From Ophiodon elongatus (taxonomy: Eukaryota > Chordata > Actinopteri > Perciformes > Hexagrammidae): a stretch of 64,000 nucleotides of DNA. The stretch lies in assembly GCA_016806645.1 (NCBI GenBank), contig JACSYO010000469.1, positions 310,001 through 374,000 of the forward strand, read 5' to 3'. The translations under genes and the position numbers were made by a program. Below are positions 13,576 to 27,200 of this stretch, in pieces. Positions within the stretch are counted from its first letter, which is position 1, and the number at the start of each line of letters is the position of its first letter. The notes beneath the pieces are model-generated. The model was not told where the DNA came from, did not search any database, and saw nothing but the letters and a program-made list of their open reading frames with translations.

Positions 13576-13669
13576 TTCAAGACTTTGTGGGTGAATTAAA
13601 ATCTAAAACAAGAATAAAAAGTGGTGTGTAGTCACTTATTTCTAGATTATATAAAAAGTACAATTATAG

Positions 13670-14110
13670 TATAAGATTTTATGACATTATACGATGACAT
13701 TTTAAAGCATAATATGAACTACATTTTTGTAACTTTTTATGATTTGACCTCCAAGACAAACCTTTATGGCATGCTATACTATGACTGACTTTATGACTTT
13801 TTGAGAAACAATACTAAACTATGACTCTTAGTTTTTTTTCTACATAATATACTATGAATTTAATCAAAAAACTATACTGACTTATTTTTATCAGCATACT
13901 ATACTATTACTTTTTAACAACTTTTTTTGACAAACCAAACAATACTGTATAAGTATATTGTTTTATTACATTTTTACTGATACTATGAGGTTTTTTCGAC
14001 ACAATTCTGACTTTTATTTTCAATGACATACTATGCTGAGACGTTTTATGACATACTATATTATGACTATATTATTACATTCTTTTTACGACATACTGGC
14101 TTTTTTGTGA
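13670..14110. repeat. Degenerate minisatellite, ACATACTATACTATGAC family
   Basis: Roughly ten decayed copies of a 30-45 base unit with core ATACTATACTATGACTTT are strung along this stretch. It is AT-rich and non-coding. Confidence 0.65.
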
Positions 14111-14124
14111 TTTTCCTCAACATA

Positions 14125-14760
14125 CTGTTACGCCTCAAGGAAGCACAGGAGAAACCAGAACTCAAATGCACAACCAGACAGCATAAGGTGCAGGTAAAAC
14201 ACACTTCACTTATCAGCAGAGGTTCAGTTTACGGGAAGTCAGTCAAAACAGGGAAAAACAAATCAGGACGGGATCATGCAAAAACGTAGTCGACAAAAAA
14301 CAGGCAGAGATCAGGGAAACAAGGAACATAACACTGGGAGAATCACTGTAATGTTTGACACAGGATGAAGAGGGACTGGCACAGAGACAAAGGGGAACAC
14401 GGGGTCTAAATACACGGGGGAGGGGCAGGTAATTAGACACAGGTGGATTCAATCAGGGGCGGGGCAGACAATCAGTGGCAGGTAAACACATGAAGGCAGG
14501 AAGTGAAGGTATCTGAATATGAGAGAAGAGGTTAAGTAACGGAAAATAAAAACAGGAACTACTGAAATGACAAAATAAATAAACTTAAGTAAGGAACAAG
14601 ACATGACAAACACAGGTGCCACACAGAAAAAAAAAGGAGGGAAGACCACAAAGATGTCAAACAAACACGGGACACGAGAGGTAGGAAACTTCAAACTAAA
14701 AAGAGGAAACAAACTAAACCACGACTGAGGTCAGAAAGTCAGAAAATAACCTCCTAATGT
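14125..14760. mobile_element. Probable non-autonomous interspersed element
   Basis: This block differs from its AT-rich flanks: it is GA- and CA-rich with many CAGG and ACACAGG words (for example GGGGAACACGGGGTCTAAATAC and CAAGACATGACAAACACAGG, split here). I recognise this composition from abundant teleost elements that start near CTGTTACGCC. No protein of its own is encoded and I could not fix the ends or a target-site duplication. Confidence 0.4.
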
Positions 14761-14825
14761 CTATTCCTAACCACCTTTCCTTGACGGAAAACATCATGAG
14801 GTCAATTTTACTGCATCTTTTGTCG

Positions 14826-14990
14826 ATGTTTTGTCCAATTCTGTGTAGCTTCATGAGACAAAAGCCTTTTCATTGCCTCACCGGACTAATCAGAGAATAA
14901 TATGCTCTTTACATGCATATTGCTGCTCATACATATTAACTTTCATTATGAATCGGTTACATTTATATTTGAACTGCTTGTGGGACTTTG
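14826..14990. repeat. Right copy of the duplicated segment
   Basis: Diverged direct repeat of 13330-13500: shared phrases include TTCATGAGACAAAAGCCTTTT and CTTTACATGCATATTGCTGC. The two copies bracket the minisatellite and the 14125-14760 element. Confidence 0.75.
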
Positions 14991-15060
14991 AGTTAAGTTA
15001 AATGTAAAATGGATAAAATAAGGAAGTGAAGGAAGTCTTATTTCTCTACAGCAAGAAAAC

Positions 15061-15250
15061 ATGGAAAAGGAGCATCTTTGCAAGACTTTATTTGTATTAA
15101 CAGTTTGTATCATCTCAGTACACTTAAGATATATTTACAGTACAAATTTTACTCGTGGACAGGGCATTGTTGGGTCTGTAAATCTTCCAGAAAAATATTC
15201 ATATTCACTTAGTTGCCCTGGTTGGATAGACTTGATTGTCGAGGCCGAGG
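15061..15250 (+). CDS. Unrecognised candidate first exon with signal-like N-terminus
   Basis: An ATG opens a frame whose first residues (MEKEHLCKTLFVLTVCIISV) resemble a signal peptide or signal anchor, followed by about 40 residues with an NFT glycosylation motif. The frame meets a good splice donor, GAG followed by GTAAGG at 15251, phase 1 (63 codons plus one base). I recognise no family and could not find a downstream partner exon. It may be a lone fragment, a lineage-specific secreted-protein exon, or chance. Confidence 0.2.
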
Positions 15251-17725
15251 TAAGGAAAAGCTTTCTTAGTTAACTGTGATACAATAAAAACACTAAATAT
15301 CATTCTAAGGCACCGTTCTATCCTATTGTTAGAGACAAAGTTGAGGACTTAAAGCAGTCAGCTATGTAATCGAGCCCTCGAAGATACAGCAGGATCTGGA
15401 AGAATTACAGTATCTGTTCAAGCAGCAGCTACAACAGCCCCCCAGCAGGTGCTACTCACGAGTGGAAAGATGAGTAGGAAGTAAGGAACAAATTACTTTG
15501 AGTTTTCTTCCAGAATATCACACAACTCTCCTATTCTCTACAGTAAAATCACTCCTCAGAAACCGTTCTTTTAAACTTAGCGAGTAATTTGTGACAGTGC
15601 AAAGAGTATCATGTTTTCTAAATGAATAATGAATGAAAGCCAAAAGGCGGGCAGCTCAGAGACGTGGTAAATAATGGAGGACGGTTTAAGGAGTCTGTTA
15701 CATTCTTTGAGCTTATTAATCAACGCTAAGATCTAAAGCTCCAAGACTTTATGTACAAAGAGATTTTAGTTAGACAGCAGAGAACAAGGCAAAAATAAAA
15801 AAGGTCCCCAAACCTCGTGCTTGGACTGGTCAAGCGTAGGGTATTCAAGATTTCAATACAGTTCATGAAAAATCCTGAAGAGACAGAAAACCAGTCTGAC
15901 CTGTGTCATATTTTGTTTGGCGCATGCGCCCTGCCTCATACTACAAAGAGTAGCTAAAACCCAATCTGATATGCCAACCTTAAGTATCCCCACCAACAAC
16001 GTCCCCACAAACCCTTTGACACCACGTGAAACATATTTTGATGACATTAAAAGCATCATTAAGAGGCACAGCCTTGACTTTATTCATGGGTCAGACATGT
16101 CAGACATGTTGCTCAGGGCTGGAACAACTGGCCATCAAAGTGTCAACTTGTTTAGTCTCGGTGAGGCAATATTCAGAATCAGGGATTAGGTACATGTGGT
16201 TGAAAGCGCTCAAACATACGTACAAATACACACAACATATTTTGAGAAACGTTTAGTGGCCCATTTTTCTTTTTTTTGCAGAGCTCATGTGGAAGAGGGC
16301 TTTATGTAAATTTTTCCAGGCTGCCCAAACGTAACCTGACAACCCTGTCACCGGGCACGAGTCGAACCGAAACCTAACACAGTATAGCACGGTCACATAC
16401 ACAGAGACTTCAATTATCCACATCCATGAGGCCACTCCATCCTATACATGGCTTCATTTGCCTAATACTGATTATATACACAATACAATAACACTTAAAT
16501 ATATGTAGAAATGTATTTTCATATATATATAAACAAAACAGCCAAATTTTATATTATAAAAAAAAAAAAAAAAAGAATTGAAATGCATTTAGTCAGATGT
16601 AGCAGCTCTTTTAGTTGAGAATTTTCAAATGCAGATAGTTAATGGGAAATAAATGTAACTAATGAACGAGCCGCACGGACAGAACGATGGATGGAAAAGT
16701 GCGCGTGGATGTGTTGGTAAAGCTTAAACCAGATAATTGATAACCTGATTTTTAGTTTCAGGCCAACATTCATGTTCTGTTCAGTAACAAACACAAACCG
16801 CTTTAAGTTAAAAAACAGCTGTGAATGACTTCATCTGTATGTTGCAGTTATGGTTATTCAAACAGTTGTGTGGTGCAGATGCAGTCAGTGGAGACTAAAA
16901 CTGGATGAACTGAATTCTGATGCAAATTACAATGATGTCGTTAGTAAACATAAATTCTATATACATATGTAAAAATTAACAAAACTTAAACAAGCCCTAC
17001 ATGAACAAACTGCAGAAACGTCACTGAACATGTGAATTCACTAGTGTTGTGAATGAATCTCAACACGCTTCAGCTTCAAATGTAACAGTACGAGTTGTGT
17101 TTCTGATGCCCTCTAGTGGCCAGAGAAGCAAACACACGGTGAGAGAAGCCGGGAGACAGAAAGACGAGGCTGAAAGGACAGAGCTCTGACCTGAAGTACG
17201 AATACAGAATCCAGTCCCAAGCGTAAGCACATGATGATGACTACTAAACTGTGCGTGTATGAGCTTCAGCACAAGCAATTCAGCATATGCACTTTAAATT
17301 AGAAGCTGGGGAACAAAATGGTAAGGCCATATTGCTGGATGCTGCTCAAAGCAGCCGGTCAAGTAAATTTAGATGAATCACATGCGAAACTTGGGATGCT
17401 CTCCTCACCGAACCCCAGACAGAACAGAATGTATCAACGTTCCTTCCTTTAACTCACGATATTCAATTCACACAGCCAAATGTGCATGTGTCCTGGAATA
17501 TTCTCATACAAGAGAAAACAAAAAGACTAAACATAGAACAATAATTACAATAACAAAGAAGCCAAAATTAATAAATTACATTAAATGCACCCCTGACAAA
17601 GACAAACTCTTAAAAAACATCATCAAATTTGGACACAAAACAGAAATTAACACAAGAGGAAGAGGAAAGAGACCTGAAGCGAGCATGTTAACGGAATATA
17701 TGGAATTTCCCTGAAGCATAACATA

Positions 17726-17784
17726 TACACTATATCTATAGATATAGAGCTCTATATATATATATATATATATATAGAGCTCTA

Positions 17785-17838
<54 letters not shown>

Positions 17839-17909
17839 TAGAGCTCTATCTATATATATATATATATATATATATATGCTATATATATATATATATATAT
17901 AGATAGAGC

Positions 17910-17975
<66 letters not shown>

Positions 17976-18016
17976 TAATATATATATATGTTATTAATAT
18001 ATATATATATATATAA
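17726..18016. repeat. Palindromic AT satellite in map7d3 3' UTR
   Basis: Nearly pure TA dinucleotides interrupted several times by GAGCTC-centred palindromes such as TATAGATAGAGCTCTATCTA. The block lies 190-480 bases past the map7d3 stop codon on the minus strand, so if the distal poly(A) site is used it would be transcribed as a long self-complementary RNA. Confidence 0.9.
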
Positions 18017-18205
18017 TGTGGGGCGCAAATGTAGCACTTGGGGTGGTCTTTCCGCTTCACCTTGTGCGCCTCCTTCCTGAAGAGGAGGAGGAGAAAGAGG
18101 AGGAAGCTGTTTGGGACTGATACAGGACATTTCTTTAAAGGAGCTCAGCTAGACAGGAACTTTACGAGTGCAACAGAAAGAGGCTTCTCAGCAACGGCTG
18201 CAGCA

Positions 18206-21126
18206 TCAAATCTCTACAGAAACACAGGAGAAATGAGTTACGGTCTTTCAGAAGATGTCAAATGATGTCAAACAGTATACGTGAATAGGTGTAAGTGGCT
18301 CCTCACCTGAAAGGGCTTCTATGGGTTGATTAGAGGAATGCAGGGTGTTGACGGGGCTTCCCTTGTCCTCGAAGGCTACCCTGGTCCCATCTGAGCTCCC
18401 ATCACAGTTGATCAAGACCTGGTTACAGTCCTCCGCCTTGATGAGGGGCAGAGCCTTAGAGTGGACGTTAAGGTCAATGAGTTCCTCAAAGCTCCACTGG
18501 TTGGATTTACCATTGAGACCTGAGACCAAGCCCACCTTGGCGGAGTCCTGCTCATTCAGGAACTCCGAGCCCTCGACGAGGCGGCTCTTAGGGACTGGAC
18601 TGGAGAGGGCAGGAAGGAAGGAAGGAAGGAGGTAAATGGTTAGGGAAGTGATTCGGAAGGTGGATAACGGATTTCTCCCAAAAGTAAAAGCTAACAATGT
18701 GTTAGTCCGTCTTAGCTCCAAGTCCAATCTTTCACACTGAAGAATAAAATCTTAAAAAAAAAAAAAAAAAGAATGTCAAAAATATACATAGTTTAATATA
18801 ATATAACTTTTAGAAAAGTTATTTTCCTAAAACAGCTGGGCGCCGCAGTATTTTAACAAATGATAAAAACACACAAATGTGAGAAAATTGGTGCTTCTCT
18901 GGAGTTAACGTGCGGCTGCCGTCTTGTGGGAAACCAATCAATTTTGCCCCTTCTGTTCCAATTATGTTATTTACAATTACAATATTGTCAGCACCACTCA
19001 TTATCTTCATTCATTCTCTAGACATACCTCACTGACTGAGTCTCAGCTGCACTTATGCCATTGTTATTCTCCTTGTCGTCCGTCTCTGGTTTTCCGTTCA
19101 CGCTGCCCAGGGGCTCCTCTCTTTGTGCCCCCGGCTCACCAGAGGACAGACCACACTTTTCATCCTCCAGGGCGATGTCATCTGACTGGCCTATGATGTC
19201 AGTGGAGGAAACGGAATTGAATGAGACAAAGTCAAAAGTCACGTGGATAATTTAGTAAATTTACACAAGCAACCCATGTATGTAAAGTAAATGCAAACAA
19301 ACACAAATAGGGGAAGACACACCTTCACTCTGTGACAAAGTACCACATTCATAAATGCAGCGATGCATACATCTACCAAACCTGCCAACAGTGAGAAAGC
19401 TGGGGGATGGGAACACTTACTCTGAGTGTCACAGTCCTCCCCCTCCTCACCCTCTTCTCCCTCATCTCCATCTTCTCCCTCTTCTCCATCTTCTCCGTCT
19501 TCTCCATCTTCTCCGTCCTGTTTATCGTCATCACCCTACGCAGGAGACACAAACAACACATTAACACACACACACTCCGTGTCGATGATGAGGGAACGTC
19601 TGAAGGAACGTGAGCTCACCTTCAAGTCACTTTGGTCCCCTTTTCTTGTTCTTTTCATTATTTCTTCAATTCTCTGAAATTAGAAAAAAAAGCACATCTT
19701 TTTTTCAATCATGTTTAATTGAGATCTACACAACGAGAGGACACTAAGTAACTGTTTGTATGGTCATTGATTAAATAACTTGAAATATTAGTTCACTATT
19801 TGTGTCAGGACTCAAAAGAGAAGCCAACCTGGATAAATGATCTAATAAAATGTAAAACAAAAGCAGTGTAGGCAGTAAATGCCGAAGAGTTTATGGTGAT
19901 CAATACACCAGATTATTGAAGACCCAAATAAAAAGAAGATTCATTAGTCCGTTCATACCTTCTTCCTCTCCATTCGTTCTTGCTGGTTCTGCTGCATGAT
20001 GCGGTCTCTTTCCAGACGGACTCTCTCTGCCTCCTCCAAGGCCTTGACCTCAGCCTCCTCCCGTTCCTTCTGGAGCTCGGCCTGCTTCACGGCCTCCTCT
20101 TCTGCCATTTTCACACGCTCCTCCTCTGCTAGACGAGCATCTTCCACGTCTTGAATTTTCCTCTCCTCTGCAAGCTTCTTCTCCTCCTCCAGGCGTAGGA
20201 GTCGAGCCTCCTCCGCTAAACGCATCTCTTCTTCCTTTCTCAGCCTGGGAAAGTAAAGAAACAGCTGTGAATGGCTTGAAAACATAGAAAATTATGACAA
20301 AATGGGAAAAGATCATGTTTTTAAGAGATAGGAAAAAGAGATTCACTGAACAATTTCAATAATCTTACTTCTCCTCTTCCTCCCTCTGAACCCTGAGCAG
20401 CTCCTCTCTCTCTTTCTGCTCTCGCATCAGTCTGCGGTTCTCTGCCAGGATCTTGGCTGCCTCAGCGGCCGAGTTGGTGCCCGTCGCTTTAGGGTCTGAC
20501 ATGCGGCAAGACAAACATTGAAAATCTGTTTTAGCACTTTGTGTCACTCTTTCACCCATTTCTCGACGTGGTGCTGACCCGAGGCCACAGCATCTGTCCC
20601 TCCATAGGACGCAGTGAGACTGATGACTGAGAGGAAGCCAGACTGGTGGAGGAGGTCAGTCGTGATAGAGAAGGGCAGAATAAAGGAGCAAGCCGCCTGA
20701 TGTTGAGTTGCGTAACCTTCACATGATCATCTGTGTGCTCTTTGAAAGAACTCTGTGAGAATAGTCACATTTCAGAAATTATCCCTTTAATATCTCTGAG
20801 TGTATTAGTATAAGGTGTTCGGCAATGTTGCATATCGGTGAGAATAATATTAAATGGCATACATCTTATGCATTTACCTTTTCATACACTCCTAAACATA
20901 AATGTGTACACCTAAACTGTGCCACCTACATTTTTGTTTTTACATCTTTCTAATGCACAGTGCAGTTGCATATAGTAATAAACCATTACTAAGTTATTTT
21001 ATCTTGCTTCTCTCCAGGAGGTGGCAGCGGCAACAACCCCAGGTCTGTAAAAGGATGTGACTCAAGATGGAACTTAATATGTGTCCTGCTCCACTGAGAT
21101 TTATTGCAACCTGAGCAGGTGCCACG

Positions 21127-21204
<78 letters not shown>

Positions 21205-24200
21205 GATAAGAGAGAGCGAGACGTCAAAAGGGAATAATGAGATCATTTTTTTTCTGGTTCCCATAAAAGTGGCTAACTTAGCAAAAGTCACAAAAAGACG
21301 ATATTGAAAATAAAATGTTTGCAATATTTTTATGTATATTCTGCAGATTTAACAGTTTGGTTAACCAAAACTTTTGTTTAATCTTTTTATTTCTTTTTGC
21401 ACCCCCTTAGTTCAGTATGTATAATGTAAACGTGTAACTGGAACAGGTGTAACAATGAATACGTAGAGAATGACCAGCAAGAAGTTGTGTAGGAATGATC
21501 ATTACTAACAAAAAAAAAGCACCCAATTATTCAAAGGTAAATCTCTGGGTCAAGATGTGCCTCAGTAACATGTCAACATTACTTTGAGCTCTTTTGGAAG
21601 TTTAAGAAGGTTTGGATCTGTATCAAGAAATATTTATATAGTTGAGATGAAATTGATGTCTCGTTGGATCACTTGTCTCCCTGAACCGAACAGCATGTAC
21701 CGATGTACCAGTGCAAACATCCTTGTTGCCAGAACAACAATCAGCATTGGCAAATATTGGTACTGAGTAATTAAAATCTGTCAGCTGACCTTGGTTGTTA
21801 AGCCTGCCTTTACATGGACCTGTTTTACACCATTATGAAAGACATTCTATAGAGTTAGATATATTTTTATGAGGTACAGTAAAACATTTATATTCTGGAC
21901 TATATTCTTATCGTTGGGAATTGCTCACCATCTTTCTCTTTGGTCTTGTTTGAATCCGACGACTGTGGAGACACAGCCTGGACAGGACACAGATCCTTGG
22001 ACTTGGAGTCCCTCTTTCGCAAGGTGGGGGGCCCAGTTGGAGTGAGAGCAGGTTTCTGGATAGGCGGCGGTTTGGCCGCTGCAGGCTGGGGGGACGGGGG
22101 GCGTTGTTTCATTGCACCCGGTGAGGGTGGGCGTGTCCTGGGACTTTGCCTGTAAGAACAAAGTGTGAGTTGTGTCCACTTGTGTTTTAAAATCGAAGCG
22201 AAATGAACGGCTGCATTCAAACTCTCAAAACACTTGAAGTAAAATATCACTGAAGCTGGACTTGTAGTCTTACTTGGGTACTGTTGGGGAGGGCGTCCTC
22301 TTTGGGGCTGGGATGGGGGCTGGGGATGGTGAACGGTTGCGTCCCAGGGTGGTGGATGGAGAGGCGGGACGTTGTCCTCCAGGTGACTGCTTGTCCTTCT
22401 GTAGTCCCGTTGGGATGGGACAGAAGTGAGGAACTGAAGTGAGGAACTGAACAAGGATCATGCCAACAACTCCTTACAAACACCGTGAGGTATAATAATT
22501 GTTCATTTAAATAACATTGCGTTATAAACAGTTGTAAATCAAGTTGTACTGACATTAAAAAAGGATCAGTCCTCCACAACCCTAATAATTACTTACTACT
22601 ACTAATTATTACTATGCAAGTGTGAACATAAAGCACTTAAACCAAACTGTATCATTATTAAATTGTATCATTAATTTAATTTAGGGGCCCCAAATAGGCG
22701 AAAGTATCTAGAATTATGGAAGAAAAAGGTCAGAAAAAATTAATAATTTTGCGTAGTGGGTATAATAAACATAATATTTGTGTAAAAATATTTGTATGAA
22801 AATAAAAAAGCCTAAACTCCTAAAGGAAACCTCAATATTGTGAACTGATAATTGAACTCTTTTTTTTTTAGTCTGCCTCTTTTAGTTTCACAGGCACATT
22901 AAAAAGCTACAATGCTGCTGTGAAGGAGCCATGAGTCAGGGTTTATTCATCTTTATTCTATCATATTTAATGCTAATCATGTGCCATGTTTGGCAGTATA
23001 TACATGAGTATATGAGTACAGCAAGATCAACCATGTGACACTCAGACAGACGCAAATATACAGGACCATCCACCAAGCAAGCAAAATTTAGATAAAATGT
23101 ATTTGTGCATTTATATAATTGCTCTTATAAAAAAAAACTGCATTAGCTTCGGTCACAACCATTCTCTTGGGAGGATGGAAAGGAAAAGCAGGACAGTGAA
23201 CAGGCAATTGGTGTAAAGTTTCATAACAGGGACAAGACATTCGTTTCCTATTTCTGTAAATATAGCATTGGAGCAATAGAGTGTCTTTGTACGAAGGAGA
23301 GGACCAGAAGTCATCTCAAAGACACTCGCAGCAGTAACTTCACGATAACGACCCTAAAATCCTACTTATATAATTTGATAAGCAAAGGAAGGAAGCTTGC
23401 AGGTATTTCATTATTTAAAAGAAATACTTCCACCGAAGTCAGGCGGCTTAACTCATCCAACTTAAAAACAAGTGTGTCGCAACGCCTGAGCGATAAGCTG
23501 TGAATTTAACTTATCTACACACCAATCTGTGCATGTGGAGAAGAGAGGACAATGAAATGGTGAGGAAAATCAAATGCTTTTGGCAATAGGCCCCAGGGTC
23601 AGGATGGGGTCTGATTTGCATGGTCTGATCTGTCTATAATCAGGCCATTGTGGATCCCTTTGTCTCATGCTACGACAATGAAGGCCTTCACGGTCAAGAT
23701 GAGAGAAAGAGATAGAAAGAGAGAGAGAGAGAGAGAGAGAATAGAGAGAGAGACAGGCACTACGAGCCACCAAGAGAGAACATCTGAGACATCACTTGTG
23801 AGTGTTAGCATGTTGGCAATGTATCAACAGGTTCATACTATGAGTGACCAGCAAAGGTCAGAGAACAGCTGGAGGAACAACATTTCCCTATGGTTAGCAT
23901 CCTGCAGAAGCACTTTGACTGGCAAATAACTGGATACGTGCATATAAATCTGTCTGTCTGAGTCTTTGGTGCCATCTGCTCATTTCCCTGAGCGATGCCA
24001 TTTCAATGCAGTAAAGAGTGCACTTGTTCTCACGACTTAAGAGGTCTGTTTGCTGTCCAACGGTGTCACTCTTCCGGTGCTACTAACAATTAAATCATGT
24101 GTCCACTATTAAAATGTTTTTATAGTCTATCCATATTTTCCCAAGTCAAATTCTTTCCCGTGGAAATAAAACCAGTCTATTGCAAAAATTAAAAAGGCAT

Positions 24201-27200
24201 CGTGGTTTTAAAAACGCAGCACTATATTATACATTGTACTGTATAATCTCTAAATTCTGTTCCCTAACAGTTTTAAAAACATTTTAATACAGTGTCTATT
24301 ACAGTGACTTATTTTTACAACCAGAATGTCGCACTGCCTGAAAGCAGAGTTCTCATTGCTCTACACATGTAACTTAAATAATTCTATGGTCACTCTGTAG
24401 TTTGAAAATAGACACGATTGTAAACTCCCTCAGTAAATGCAGACTGACTGACTCACTGACTGACTGACTGACTGACACAGGGCTGTAAAATAATTCAAAG
24501 CTATCTTTCTGATGCCATAGTTGTATCGTAAATTAAGTTATAAGATTCTCAAATTGAGATATCATTTTCGATAGGTAAAATCTTACAGAGAAAAATGTTA
24601 AAATAGGGGTTTCCATACAACACTAATAATTGGGATTCCAAAGTGACTGGACTCACCAAATTAAAAGTTATCAAATTATTGTAAGCCTTTCAAGTAGTTC
24701 AAGCAAACGGACCTCCTCTGGGAACCAATATCAGTCTGTCAGCTACCACATGTATTGTTGTTTTACACACACATATACTAAGTACTTACTCACAGAGCCA
24801 TATAAGACATACTTATTCATGAGGATACAAAAACACAGCTTAAGGAGAAGGGCACAAGAAGGACGCTCAGGAAATCACCCACTGCGGTGAAAGCTTTCAC
24901 TTAAGATCATTAACAGCATTACACGTCTTTTAGTAAATGTCAGAGTCGGACCAGTGGTGTTAGTAACATAAACTCAAAAGGTGTTCTCACCGTTGAGGGG
25001 TCGAGGGCTCCGTCGGCCGACACAGAGGTGGTCATTCCGCTCTTCTGTCGGTCAATGCTGCGGCTGCGCACAGGCCCCCGCGGGGGGTTCAGGGGGCTGG
25101 CAGAGGCTGAGCGAGGACACAGGTGACACTCTGGTAAAGGACACAGTCATCGCAGGGCCATGGGAGCATAACCAATGGGAGGTGGGATAAGCGGCCGAGT
25201 TGGGCAGCAAAGCAGCACAGAAAAGTGGCGGAAAGAGAGAGAGAGAGAGGAAGGGAGGGCAGATGATGGTTGAAAGAAATGGAGGGGTGAGATTCGTAAG
25301 GGGACAAGAGCACAAAAAGGCGATTTGTTAGAAATAGCACTTTAGGCAGGCAACAGCTTGATTTCTGAAGCTTTGATTGAGCTGGAGATTACAGAAGACA
25401 CGAGGAGCAGAGAGCAACACTCTCACAAAAACCCAGACCCTCCACAGGTGCCAAAGCCTCTGGACACAACATGAACACACCCGAACACCGAGAACCACAG
25501 CACAGCACACACTACACAGAACCTACCACCAACACAGTACGACAAACACTGACACTGCAAACACATATTTATTAGTACACTAAACACACAAAGAATGTTG
25601 ATTGTGTCGTTTGTTGTGTTCAGTATCGGTAACTTAAAAATGAGAATTTGCAACGTTTCAATCTTTTCTGAAATTATAATGTAACTCTCCATTATCTAGA
25701 TTAGACATTGAATGCAGCATTTGCTGTGGTTTCAGAAAAAAACTGCCTCTGGTATAAGCATTGCCTTAGAATTTCTTAAGATTTCGACAAACAAATCTCA
25801 ATTGTAATCAGGACCAACTGATCCAAAAACGTTGATGCTGAGCTGCGGCGGAGTGTCGCCTGTAGGTAGTAAGGATAGTAAAGACTGTCATCCACTGGCT
25901 ATGATCTTGCTGTGTCAGATTGAGGGATTAGCCATGATAATCCTGAGACCGGAGGAACTCTCCCTGCCACAGCCTGGTCACAAACGTGTTTTGTTATATA
26001 TTCAGACCACTGACCAGCTATGTTGACTACCAAATGTTTCCTGCCATGAGCTGCTGCTGCTGCTGCTGCTAATGCAGATGTGTCATGTTTCTATATGGGC
26101 CATACTTAGCAGAAGATCTATAGCCGCTAATGGGTCTGTAATGGCCGGTCAATAAACACCACAACCTAAAACCAACACGGGGAATACAGATGCAGCTTCA
26201 CTGTGACTCGGTGCTGGGTTTAGTGCTACAGTATGGTTCTTTCAATCTTGCAGAGTCTGGAACTATTTATACCCTTAATCTCTGCCTTAAATACTGTAGA
26301 TCACACGCATCGTAACAGAACACTGAAACGGTTCACATTTTATGTGAACCGTTTCAGTGTCATGTTAAAAAAGCATGAAGAAAGCATGCAAATCATCCAG
26401 TAAACCGTAACACCTCACCAAGATGCTTCAGAGGCTACAACATGTCAGACCAAACTCTAATGCCAGTGCGACATCAAGTCAATATATTAATGGAAATGCC
26501 AGGAATAACTTTCATCAACGTCCCCCAGCACTCTGGTCTCACTACCAGAACACATGCAATAGCACAACGGTCTCATTCTGACGTAACAAGAACCAACAGG
26601 TAAGCAGCTTAGAGCAAATCTCCCAGCATGGTCCCTGAGGCTCCTCAAATGCAGAGAGTTGCTCCCAGCCAAGTCGGCCCTGCTCTGCTCGGCTCAGCTC
26701 AGCACACAACGGCCAATTGTGTAAGAATGCATGTGAGCTGGACCCGTGTGTGTGTGTATGTGTGTCAACATTTACTGAATAACTATGCTGTCTCTCACAT
26801 GAGTGTACTTTGCTGCAAATAATTACTGTACATACGTAACATAAACAGCTGATCGTTACAATAGCTGCTTTTAAACACATGGAGCTGACCAGTGACTTTG
26901 GTAATTCCACCACCAACGTCAAGAGGCCACTATTAATTCGAATTGTTTTAAAAGCATAAGGGTCTGCAGAGGGCACTGGGCTACGAGCTCTGATCTAGTG
27001 AAGTGACACTGGGAGCGCTGGGTTAACTTCTAATTTCTACTGATAAAATGAGGGCAAGTAGGGAGGACCAGGTTCTGTGTCTAGCCATCCTTCCTCTTTG
27101 TCAGAGTCTCCGAGGTTACCTGGAGCATTTGTTCCTTCAGCTGACAGGGCGGCGGCGCTCTTGCTCCTAGCTAGTGAGGCCTGGGTGGGGGTGAGCAGGC

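Larger units (their letters stand above)
12989..18205. other. Convergent fhl1 / map7d3 intergenic interval
   Basis: Both neighbours point into this stretch, so it holds their 3' UTRs. Candidate poly(A) signals are AATAAA on the + strand at 13416-13421 for fhl1 and on the - strand at 16084-16079 for map7d3. Between them lie a duplicated segment, a degenerate minisatellite, an interspersed repeat at 14125-14760, one isolated candidate exon at 15061 and an AT satellite. Nothing else with coding character is visible. Confidence 0.6.

Noticed and set aside
15917..16189. 90-codon plus-strand open frame
   Set aside because: No family similarity, no good splice or promoter context, and it overlaps the presumed map7d3 3' end on the other strand.
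16345..16400. tRNA B-box-like sequence GGTTCGACTC on the minus strand
   Set aside because: No matching A box or cloverleaf could be drawn; at best a decayed SINE fragment.
17373..17714. 113-codon plus-strand open frame
   Set aside because: Lys/Asn/Thr-rich translation of A-rich non-coding DNA beside the AT satellite; no signature.
19355..19677. Plus-strand Ser-Pro rich frames
   Set aside because: Antisense shadows of the acidic map7d3 exon, which itself fits the gene in phase.
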